From contig JAQTNM010000052.1 of NCBI GenBank assembly GCA_028713875.1, positions 1 through 8,476 on the forward strand: a stretch of 8,476 nt of DNA, in the 5' to 3' direction. The notes beneath the pieces were generated by a model, which was not told where the DNA came from, ran no database searches, and saw nothing but the letters and a program-made list of their open reading frames with translations. Positions within the stretch are counted from its first letter, which is position 1; each line of letters opens with the position of its first letter. Shown one piece after another: positions 1 to 5,410 of the stretch. Source of the DNA: Candidatus Omnitrophota bacterium. GTDB lineage: Bacteria; Omnitrophota; Gorgyraeia; Gygaellales; Profunditerraquicolaceae. Made by a program: the position numbers and the translations under genes.

Positions 1-1146
1 CTGGATAATGACGGCAACAGGAGGAATTGCAGTTTGGCCCTGACCTAAGACTGGAGGAATAACCAACTGATAAACGCCTTCAGCCTTAAGGTCAACCAGG
101 TTATCTGCCTCTATATGCCCCCCCTGCAAGACGTTAGCTGCCTGGATATAAATATTGCCGGTATAAGGAACGGTTTCCAGGCCTTTGCCGGTTATATCGC
201 CCTTATTGATTAAATCGCCATCTTTTATATTAAGCCTGATTTCTCCTGCCTCAATCTTGCCGGTATTGATCACCGGAGCGCCTTCCGCAACCAGCTCTAT
301 TACTCCGTTACGGTTAACCAGGGAATTGGCCTGGATTATCCCGCTGTTGTTAATCGCGTAATCGAAAACATGGTTAAGGACTTTGGCGGCTAAAATTACT
401 TTGCCCCCCGGATTAAGTATTGTGCCGCTATTTTGAACGGCCGAGTCTAATTTTTTGCCGCCAAAGTCATAGATTTCCTCTTTCACGGGTTCATCAATGA
501 CTACGGATATCATGCCTGCCGTATCCAGGTTAAGTGTCATCTTTTCCCCTGCTGCTAAAACCACCGCACCCAGGGTTACTTCAATCGTGCCTCTATTGGC
601 TACCGCAGAACCCAGCAAAGCTACCTTGCCGCCCTCCCTTATTTTTATGTAGCCGTTGTTGATCACGGATTTACCTGCTTTATCCACCCACTTGCTGAAA
701 ATATAGTTTCCCGAAAGAAAATCCATATTGGATATGTTCAAAGTAGAAGCAATGAACCCGGCGGCATTGATATTTGCGTTGGGGCCGATGACTATGCCGT
801 TAGGGTTGATAAGGTAAATTATACCGTTGGCGCTAAGCGTGCCCAGTATATTTGAGGGGTCTTGCCCTAAAACGCGGTTTAACACAGAAGAAGTTGCCTG
901 AGGCTGATAGAAATAAACATATTCTCCCGGGCCGATACTAAAACTGCTGTAATCAATGATTGCTTTGTCGGAAGGAGTGGTGATCTTTAAGGTATTTGCC
1001 GTGGAGCGGTCAAAGGTGGCGCTGCCCTCAACTACGCTTTCGCCTTCCGGTAGCGCCCAGGCAACGGTAAGTACCGCCATGAATAAACTCATGATTATCA
1101 TCATGGTGGCTATCCCAACTCCCCTTAAAACCGTTGCCTTTTTCAT
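1..1146 (-). CDS. TpsA-family exoprotein with filamentous haemagglutinin N-terminal secretion domain (3' end beyond window)
   Basis: This is the secreted partner of a two-partner secretion (type Vb) system. It would cross the inner membrane by Sec and the outer membrane through the TpsB encoded just upstream. The frame stays open for 382 codons to the left edge, so the C-terminal part is missing. The start at 1146 is supported by a Shine-Dalgarno sequence six bases away and by an N-terminal signal peptide: basic MKK, a hydrophobic stretch at residues 9-29, and likely cleavage near WALPEG (30-35). Residues about 36-150 form the haemagglutination-activity/TPS domain, with NRVLG (90-94) and the hallmark ANGIIYLINPNGIVIG (107-122, NPNG at 114-117). 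Residues 161-320 carry regularly spaced N-x-G turns of a right-handed beta-helix. The visible part does not show what the cargo does: adhesin, surface layer, protease and toxin are all possible. The family is certain; the function is open. Confidence 0.93.
   Translation of the reverse strand, partial: MKKATVLRGVGIATMMIIMSLFMAVLTVAWALPEGESVVEGSATFDRSTANTLKITTPSDKAIIDYSSFSIGPGEYVYFYQPQATSSVLNRVLGQDPSNILGTLSANGIIYLINPNGIVIGPNANINAAGFIASTLNISNMDFLSGNYIFSKWVDKAGKSVINNGYIKIREGGKVALLGSAVANRGTIEVTLGAVVLAAGEKMTLNLDTAGMISVVIDEPVKEEIYDFGGKKLDSAVQNSGTILNPGGKVILAAKVLNHVFDYAINNSGIIQANSLVNRNGVIELVAEGAPVINTGKIEAGEIRLNIKDGDLINKGDITGKGLETVPYTGNIYIQAANVLQGGHIEADNLVDLKAEGVYQLVIPPVLGQGQTAIPPVAVIIQ
187..666 (-). 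repeat. Beta-helix N-x-G ladder within the TpsA exoprotein
   Basis: Degenerate protein-level repeats follow the secretion domain: INNGYIKI (162-169), VANRGTIEV (182-190), VQNSGTIL (237-244), INNSGIIQA (265-273), INTGKIEAG (293-301) and INKGDITG (313-320). Each has Asn-x-Gly (or N-x-x-G) followed by a short beta-strand, as expected of coils in an FHA-like right-handed beta-helix. The repeats are not conserved at DNA level, so this is a structural repeat rather than a recent duplication. Confidence 0.7.
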
Positions 1147-1265
1147 CTCTGGCTCCCCCTCTCTTTCTCTTTGTATTTAGATGCTCCGAGGGGCGAAAGG
1201 TTTCGGGTTTTTTTAATGTTTTTGTTGAAGCTTTCGGGAAAGAAAAGACTAAGGGAATGAAAGGG
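1147..1265 (-). other. tpsB-tpsA intergenic leader with possible alternative hairpins
   Basis: This 119-base gap is the only sizeable gap in the minus-strand unit. It holds the TpsA ribosome binding site, an A-rich stretch on the minus strand, and a direct repeat TTTCGGG (plus strand 1201-1207 and 1232-1238, 31 bases apart). CGAAAG at 1194-1199 can pair with CTTTCG at 1231-1236 (6 bp), or partly with TTTCG at 1201-1205 in a 4-bp hairpin. It does not match any riboswitch consensus I know, and I find no convincing terminator or promoter. It may be only a spacer. Confidence 0.3.
1153..1160 (-). promoter_or_regulatory. Ribosome binding site of the TpsA gene
   Basis: The minus strand reads AGGGGGAG six bases before the ATG at 1146. 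It fixes this start over the in-frame internal methionines at residues 15, 16, 19 and 23, which lie inside the signal peptide. Confidence 0.7.
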
Positions 1266-2990
1266 TTAGAAATCTTTGGAGACCTGCACCCAGGTATGCA
1301 GATGATCGCTGTCAGAGGGAGTGTTATCCAAAGGCCAGCCAAGGTCAACGCGCAGAGAAAAATCTTCAGGCAAGGTAAAACGCAGCCCGCAGCCGGCAGA
1401 CCGCAAGGTGCGGTTCTTAGCTTCGGTAGACTGCGGCCTTCTTAAACGACTGGTAGCCCAGTCATAAAATACGGCAAGGCGCAGGGCATCATAGAAATTG
1501 GCCTTGGAAAAAGGAACCGCCAGTTTTTTGGGGATAAAATAAACGGGAAAGGACCATTCAAAAGAAGTATAGTAGCCGCTATCTCCTACTGCCTCGGCAG
1601 GCCCATAACCGCGCACATTGGCAATGCCGCCGATCTGGAATTGCTCGGCTGAGGTCAATACGTAAGGAGAGATCTGCACCTGGTTCTTCCATAACAAGGT
1701 TGAGGAGAACGGCAGTTTCTGCAAACGCAGCAAATTAACGGTATTCTTGACGAAATTACCTCCTGCGCCGCTGCGGCTGGCCGTAGTAGTGTCCGAGGCT
1801 TTTTTTAGACCGCCCATTATATCGGGTATGCCTATATCAACCTCTGCGCTCAAAAGCGTGCGGCCGCCAAAATCATCGCTCCAGTCCATGTCTAAACCGA
1901 CTTTACCTATGCGCAGGTTATCCTGGCTGGATACTGTCTGTAATTGGTAGTTTGTAATGTCCTTGTAATCAAACCCGAGGTTAAGGTTAAGGTCTAAATT
2001 CTCGGTGTTAACCAGGGCATTGGTGGCATATATGCCGTATATCTGGGCTTTACCGTGCACGTCCTGGTCTTCAAATTCCTGGCCCAGCTTTGCCCGGGAT
2101 AAGAGGCCAAATGCGCCTACCTGCCAGCCGGCCTTCAAAGGCAGGGAATAACGCACGCTCTTCAAAAAATACCTGCCTGCCTGCGCAAACTGATATTGGA
2201 AATTCAGGACATCGTCAAAACCCAGAAGGTTGTTGTCGGTAAAGGTGGCGCTGTATCTTTGCTTGTCTATGTAACGCGAACCGTAATTATCGCCGCTTAG
2301 CCCTATGTGTATGGGCAGCCGGTCTTTTACTTCCAGGATCAGGTCGGTCTCACCAGGAGCTTTTCCCGGAATAAGCACTGCGCGCGCCAGGCGGTCAGGG
2401 CTCTGGTTTATCTTAATTAAGTCCCGCCTTAACGTATTGTAATTAAAATACTCTCCTTTTTTCAGAGTAAGCTTGGCCAGCAGCAATCTGGTTTTAAAAT
2501 AGCGGTTGCCTTTGACCTGGACATCCCCCATCCTGCCCTGGATCACCCGGATCTCCAGGATCCCTTCCTCTATTTTTTGCGGCGGCAGGTACGCCCTGGA
2601 AGTGATAAAACCCCTTTGCCTGTAAACGTCGGTGATCAGATCGGCAACCTTCTGCATATCCCCCAGGGTAAGCTCTTTATTCTTAAAAGGCGAAATTATC
2701 TCCTGGATTTTCTCCTCCGAAATTAAAGTCGCGCCTGCAACTTCTATATTCTTGATAAGGACCTTTTCCGTAGATTCAGCGGCAGGGGCCGGTTGAGGAG
2801 GCAGCTGTTCTTCGATCTGCGGTTTCTGCTTTTCCTGCTCTATGCGCCGTATAAGCGACTTCTCCTGCCTTTGGAGCTGCTCTGTCCTTTCCTGGCTGCT
2901 CATGCTGGGGGGCTCGGCAGCCAAAGAAAATGAAAGAAGGCAGAAGCAGGATAGGAAAGAAAAAAATGATGCGCTTAATTTTGCAGTCAT
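1266..2990 (-). CDS. TpsB-family outer-membrane transporter (ShlB/FhaC/HecB type)
   Basis: This 574-residue Omp85-superfamily pore should secrete the TpsA protein encoded 119 bases downstream. I chose the ATG at 2990 because a signal peptide starts there: MTAKLS, then a hydrophobic core to about residue 24, with cleavage near SLAAEP. The frame is open back to an ATG at 3047, but that would put 19 extra residues in front of the signal and overlap the previous gene. No strong Shine-Dalgarno supports either start. Next come a charged helix and proline-rich linker (30-72, like the H1 plug helix), POTRA1 (about 77-152), POTRA2 (about 153-225) and a 16-strand barrel to the end. The conserved L6 motif VRGY is at 459-462 in GGIANVRGYGPAEA. 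FYDWA (508-512) fits the barrel motif FYDxG. The chain ends in phenylalanine, the usual BAM recognition residue. The length is typical for the family. Confidence 0.95.
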   Translation of the reverse strand: MTAKLSASFFSFLSCFCLLSFSLAAEPPSMSSQERTEQLQRQEKSLIRRIEQEKQKPQIEEQLPPQPAPAAESTEKVLIKNIEVAGATLISEEKIQEIISPFKNKELTLGDMQKVADLITDVYRQRGFITSRAYLPPQKIEEGILEIRVIQGRMGDVQVKGNRYFKTRLLLAKLTLKKGEYFNYNTLRRDLIKINQSPDRLARAVLIPGKAPGETDLILEVKDRLPIHIGLSGDNYGSRYIDKQRYSATFTDNNLLGFDDVLNFQYQFAQAGRYFLKSVRYSLPLKAGWQVGAFGLLSRAKLGQEFEDQDVHGKAQIYGIYATNALVNTENLDLNLNLGFDYKDITNYQLQTVSSQDNLRIGKVGLDMDWSDDFGGRTLLSAEVDIGIPDIMGGLKKASDTTTASRSGAGGNFVKNTVNLLRLQKLPFSSTLLWKNQVQISPYVLTSAEQFQIGGIANVRGYGPAEAVGDSGYYTSFEWSFPVYFIPKKLAVPFSKANFYDALRLAVFYDWATSRLRRPQSTEAKNRTLRSAGCGLRFTLPEDFSLRVDLGWPLDNTPSDSDHLHTWVQVSKDF

Positions 2991-3021
2991 ATAGGTTATT
3001 CTAAAACAAAAAACCGGATTG

Positions 3022-3408
3022 TCAATGCGCTTTTTCAATGACATCAATCTCCAGTTTGCCTCTATTAACTCGCACGGACACTTTGGCAGGCTGGTCTTCT
3101 AAACCTTCTTTATGGTAGGCGGCCTTAATTACTTGCTGGACTGTTTCGGTTTCACCCTGTAAAAACCAGTGCCCCTGATAGAGAGAAACGATTTCCTGTA
3201 TTTGTCCTTGCCCAAGCGAGGAAGCCCCTTTTAGTGTAACTTTTTTGATAAACACCTTCCTGTCCCTATAGATCTTTTCTTCCAGGCCCTTCTCTTTAGC
3301 CAGGGCTTCCTGCTCTCTCTCTATCTGGCTTGCCGAAGGAGTTGTTTCGGCAAATCCCAAATATGAAAAACCCAGAAAAACAGCAGCAAATATTATCGTT
3401 TTAAACAT
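3022..3408 (-). CDS. Small secreted single-POTRA protein, paralogous to the TpsB N-terminus
   Basis: This is a 128-residue protein with a Sec signal peptide (residues 1-20, MFKTIIFAAVFLGFSYLGFA, cleavage before ETTP). A charged helix (26-46) follows, then one POTRA-like beta-alpha-alpha-beta-beta domain (52-126). VFIKKVTLKGASS (52-64) and QIQEIVS (69-75) match VLIKNIEVAGATL and KIQEIIS of the neighbouring TpsB. Over that 24-residue stretch I count 10 identities. It has no barrel and ends cleanly, so it should be periplasmic. GGGAA eight bases upstream of the ATG is a fair ribosome site. The start overlaps the end of crtYd by 16 bases, and 31 bases separate its stop from the tpsB start. It could be an accessory factor docking on TpsB or its substrate, or the remnant of a tpsB duplication. 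An intact signal and frame favour a working gene. The function is inferred only. Confidence 0.85.
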   Translation of the reverse strand: MFKTIIFAAVFLGFSYLGFAETTPSASQIEREQEALAKEKGLEEKIYRDRKVFIKKVTLKGASSLGQGQIQEIVSLYQGHWFLQGETETVQQVIKAAYHKEGLEDQPAKVSVRVNRGKLEIDVIEKAH

Positions 3409-3689
3409 TTAAAATATTCCCAGAATATTATGGTCAGCGTCACCATGCTGAAGCCGAATAAAAAATCCTCAAGCGGTATGCTCCCCAAACGCAACCCCAG
3501 GAAATAACGCGGGTTGTAGATAACAGTGCTGGTGCCGGTAAGGTAACCGTTGACCAGTAATTTAAAAAATAAAATCACAAAAAGGAACAAATAGAATTCT
3601 CTTTTACTCAATACTCTTACGCCTGTAATTCTGTCCACAAGGATTGCTGCGAAAACCGAAATAACGGCAATGACGGTATATTCCTTCAT
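3393..3689 (-). CDS. crtYd: Lycopene cyclase subunit, CrtYd-like
   Basis: This is the second half of a heterodimeric integral-membrane lycopene cyclase of the CrtYc/CrtYd type, which cyclises the end groups of lycopene. The 98-residue protein has three predicted membrane segments (about 4-18, 30-47 and 72-92). It carries the family motifs YNP (58-60) and IPLEDFLFGF (71-80), whose acidic pair lies in the third helix. Its start overlaps the stop of the preceding subunit (ATGA, 3689-3686), so translation is probably coupled and the two subunits made in equal amounts. There is no clear Shine-Dalgarno of its own. Which ring (beta or epsilon) is made, or whether a C50 carotenoid is the substrate, cannot be read from the sequence. 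Confidence 0.88.
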   Translation of the reverse strand: MKEYTVIAVISVFAAILVDRITGVRVLSKREFYLFLFVILFFKLLVNGYLTGTSTVIYNPRYFLGLRLGSIPLEDFLFGFSMVTLTIIFWEYFKCLKR

Positions 3690-4003
3690 TTCAGGCTGGA
3701 CTTGATATACTTAATAGCTTCCCAGGTGAATATGCAGCAGAACGGTATGACCACGAAAAAAAGGGCTTCCTCTATGGGCAGATTGATAATCTTGACGCCC
3801 CATACACCCCTGGGATTGAAATACCAATGTCCGCGATAGGTAGCAAAAACATCCCAGGAACCGAATATAACCACAATGAGGAATATGCTGCAAAGGAGGC
3901 TGCGCCAGTTGCGGTAGAATTTTAACGCAGGCCAGAAACTCAAGATAAAAGGGAAAATCCCGGAAATGACCAGGAGTGTCATGTATTTTGACATGGTAAC
4001 CAT
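3686..4003 (-). CDS. crtYc: Lycopene cyclase subunit, CrtYc-like
   Basis: This is the first half of the same membrane cyclase: 105 residues with three predicted membrane segments (about 8-25, 35-52 and 77-95). The signature stretches are SWDVFATYRGHWYFNP (49-64) and NLPIEEALFFVVIPF (74-88), where the PxEE pair is thought to be part of the active site. The ATG at 4003 directly follows the prepilin stop codon. In-frame ATGs at 3994 and 3982 are alternatives, and none has a good ribosome site, so the exact start is uncertain. In actinobacteria the two halves are separate genes, while in fungi and archaea they are fused. Here they remain split but overlap by four bases. Confidence 0.9.
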   Translation of the reverse strand: MVTMSKYMTLLVISGIFPFILSFWPALKFYRNWRSLLCSIFLIVVIFGSWDVFATYRGHWYFNPRGVWGVKIINLPIEEALFFVVIPFCCIFTWEAIKYIKSSLK

Positions 4004-4462
4004 TTACGGATAACACCACGGTAAAGCTGCCATTACTACATCATCCCAACAAAAACAAGATGAGCTAAAGGTAGGGCCCGTTACGTCGTTGATAAGCGAG
4101 TACCCGTTCCCGGTTATATTCGGCGGCTTCCCCCCGGCACTGCATCTGTAAGCACGGGCCTGATATGTCGTGGAAGTCGTGGCATGGAGGCTATATCTAA
4201 AATAGGAAGAACTTACACATGAAGAAGGCATTTGATCAGCGCCTGTCCCTATTCCTATATCGGCCGCAGTCATTGCCGCGAAGGAGTTATTCTCCATCCA
4301 GTAACTAATTGCATATTTGCGTATTTTGCCAAAATTGACGACTGCTTCCGCTATGCGGCCCTTCTCTACTATTCTTGTATATTGCGTATAGCCTAAGGTA
4401 GCAAGGATGCCTAGGATTACGATGACGACAATTAACTCTAAGAGAGTGAAACCTTTTTTCAT
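4004..4462 (-). CDS. Type IV pilin / pseudopilin-like protein (class III signal)
   Basis: This 152-residue prepilin should be cleaved and N-methylated by a PilD-type peptidase after Gly4 in MKKG|FTLLELIVV. Phe5 would be the mature N-terminus and Glu9 the conserved Glu5 of the mature chain. The hydrophobic helix runs to about residue 25 and an amphipathic helix to about 58 (KGRIAEAVVNFGKIRKYAI). The globular part has five cysteines (82, 107, 136, 138, 150), an odd number, so at least one is unpaired or pairs with a partner. It could be a type IV pilus minor pilin or a type II secretion pseudopilin; no assembly genes are in view. GGGAGA lies 11 bases before the ATG, a little far. It is the first gene of the minus-strand unit, right after a strong promoter, and its stop abuts crtYc. 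Confidence 0.9.
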   Translation of the reverse strand: MKKGFTLLELIVVIVILGILATLGYTQYTRIVEKGRIAEAVVNFGKIRKYAISYWMENNSFAAMTAADIGIGTGADQMPSSCVSSSYFRYSLHATTSTTYQARAYRCSAGGKPPNITGNGYSLINDVTGPTFSSSCFCWDDVVMAALPWCYP

Positions 4463-4486
4463 CCTTATTTAAATCTCCCGGACTCT

Positions 4487-4514
4487 ATTTTATGCCCTAC
4501 CCTGTTTTTGTCAA
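4487..4514 (-). promoter_or_regulatory. Sigma70-type promoter for the prepilin-crtYcd-POTRA-TPS gene series
   Basis: On the minus strand a perfect -35 box TTGACA (4514-4509) is followed after 16 bases by TAAAAT (4492-4487), five of six matches to TATAAT. Transcription would start near 4480, giving a leader of about 18 bases that carries the GGGAG ribosome site of the prepilin gene. This is the best promoter match I found in the window. Downstream genes are packed closely enough to be read from it at least as far as tpsB. Confidence 0.65.
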
Positions 4515-4518
4515 GGGG

Positions 4519-4547
4519 TTTACGCAAAGGCTTGTATTCATTATGCT
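4519..4547 (+). promoter_or_regulatory. Candidate promoter for crtB
   Basis: TTTACG (4519-4524) and TATGCT (4542-4547), spaced 17 bases apart, would start transcription near 4554, only about 13 bases before the crtB ATG. A second pair, TTGTAT (4532-4537) and TAAAAT (4555-4560), also spaced 17, would start transcription almost at the ATG and give a leaderless message. Both matches are moderate. The first begins only four bases from the divergent prepilin -35 box. Confidence 0.4.
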
Positions 4548-4566
4548 TTAGTTATAAAATAGGGGC

Positions 4567-5409
4567 ATGGAAAAATCAGGTTTCAGGCTGGCTGAGGCCA
4601 TCACTAAAAAATACGCCAAGACATTCTATTTTGCCTCCAGGTTCTTGAAAAAAGAAAAAAGAAATGCCGCATATGCAATATACGCCATATGCAGGTTAAG
4701 CGATGAGGCCGTAGATGGAGCTAAAAATACTTCATTTGCGCACAGGCTGGCAGAAATTCAGAAGAATATAGATGCGGCCTACGGCTCGGCTGAATTAAAT
4801 TCCCCCCTACTGGCGGCATTCAGACAGACTGTAGCTGAATACCAAATACCCCGGGAATATTTTACAGAACTTATTTCGGGTATGCATATGGATTTAGAAA
4901 AAAACCGATATGCAGACTTCAATCAGCTATATGATTATTGTTACAAGGTAGCGGGAGTGGTCGGCCTGATCATGCTGCAGGTATTCGGCTGCTCTTGCCC
5001 TGCGGCAAAAGAATATGCGGTAAAGCTCGGCATAGCCATGCAGTTGACCAATATACTCAGGGACATAAAGGAAGACTTCGGGCGCGGCCGGATCTATCTG
5101 CCCCTGGATGAAACGGAGCGCTTTGGCGTTACCGAAAGCGACTTATCGGCTCACAATGTAAGTGATAATTTCAAAGCGCTGCTGAAATTCCAGATACAAA
5201 GAGCGCAAGATTACTACCAGGGCTCAAAAGCCGGAATAAAATTACTAGCCGGCGCAGATTCCCGTTTTGTGGCTTCTATTATGGCAAACATATATTCGGG
5301 GATCCTGACGGAAATAGAAAAGAATGATTACGACGTTTTTTCCAGGCGGGCGCAGCTAAACAATGCGAGGAAATGCGTTATTGCCTTAAAGACGCTCTTA
5401 CAGGCCTGA
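4567..5409 (+). CDS. crtB: Phytoene synthase
   Basis: This 280-residue trans-isoprenyl diphosphate synthase (squalene/phytoene synthase family) should join two geranylgeranyl diphosphates head to head into phytoene, the first committed carotenoid step. Both aspartate-rich Mg-diphosphate sites are present: DEAVD (46-50) and NILRDIKEDFGRGRIYLP (162-179, D166 and D170). YCYKVAGVVGLIML (124-137) is also typical. The position equivalent to Phe26 of the C30 enzyme CrtM is Ser24 here, and that of Trp38 is Tyr36 (aligned by eye, 12 residues apart in both). A small residue at the first site fits C40 rather than C30 synthesis. Full length for the family. AGGGG ends one base before the ATG, too close for a normal ribosome site. 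The gene diverges from the prepilin unit and converges on crtI. HpnC/HpnD-type squalene synthases are the main alternative, less likely beside crtI and crtYcd. Confidence 0.93.
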   Translation: MEKSGFRLAEAITKKYAKTFYFASRFLKKEKRNAAYAIYAICRLSDEAVDGAKNTSFAHRLAEIQKNIDAAYGSAELNSPLLAAFRQTVAEYQIPREYFTELISGMHMDLEKNRYADFNQLYDYCYKVAGVVGLIMLQVFGCSCPAAKEYAVKLGIAMQLTNILRDIKEDFGRGRIYLPLDETERFGVTESDLSAHNVSDNFKALLKFQIQRAQDYYQGSKAGIKLLAGADSRFVASIMANIYSGILTEIEKNDYDVFSRRAQLNNARKCVIALKTLLQA

Positions 5410-5410
5410 T

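Noticed and set aside
1186..1214. Possible plus-strand intrinsic terminator (short hairpin followed by a T-run)
   Set aside because: The stem is only four base pairs with a long or strained loop, and no plus-strand gene lies upstream to be terminated.
1028..1348. Minus-strand open frame of 106 codons between and overlapping tpsB and tpsA
   Set aside because: It overlaps both confirmed TPS genes in another frame, has low-complexity basic sequence, and has no signal or domain.
1134..1445. Plus-strand open frame of 103 codons over the tpsB 3' end
   Set aside because: It is antisense to the conserved barrel end of TpsB and encodes no recognisable protein.
2991..3047. Upstream in-frame start of tpsB at 3047
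   Set aside because: It would put 19 residues before a textbook signal peptide and overlap the previous gene by 26 bases; GGAG sits directly against the ATG, too close to be a normal ribosome site.
3711..4019. Minus-strand open frame of 102 codons overlapping crtYc
   Set aside because: It is an alternate frame of crtYc, whose conserved motifs are in the other frame.
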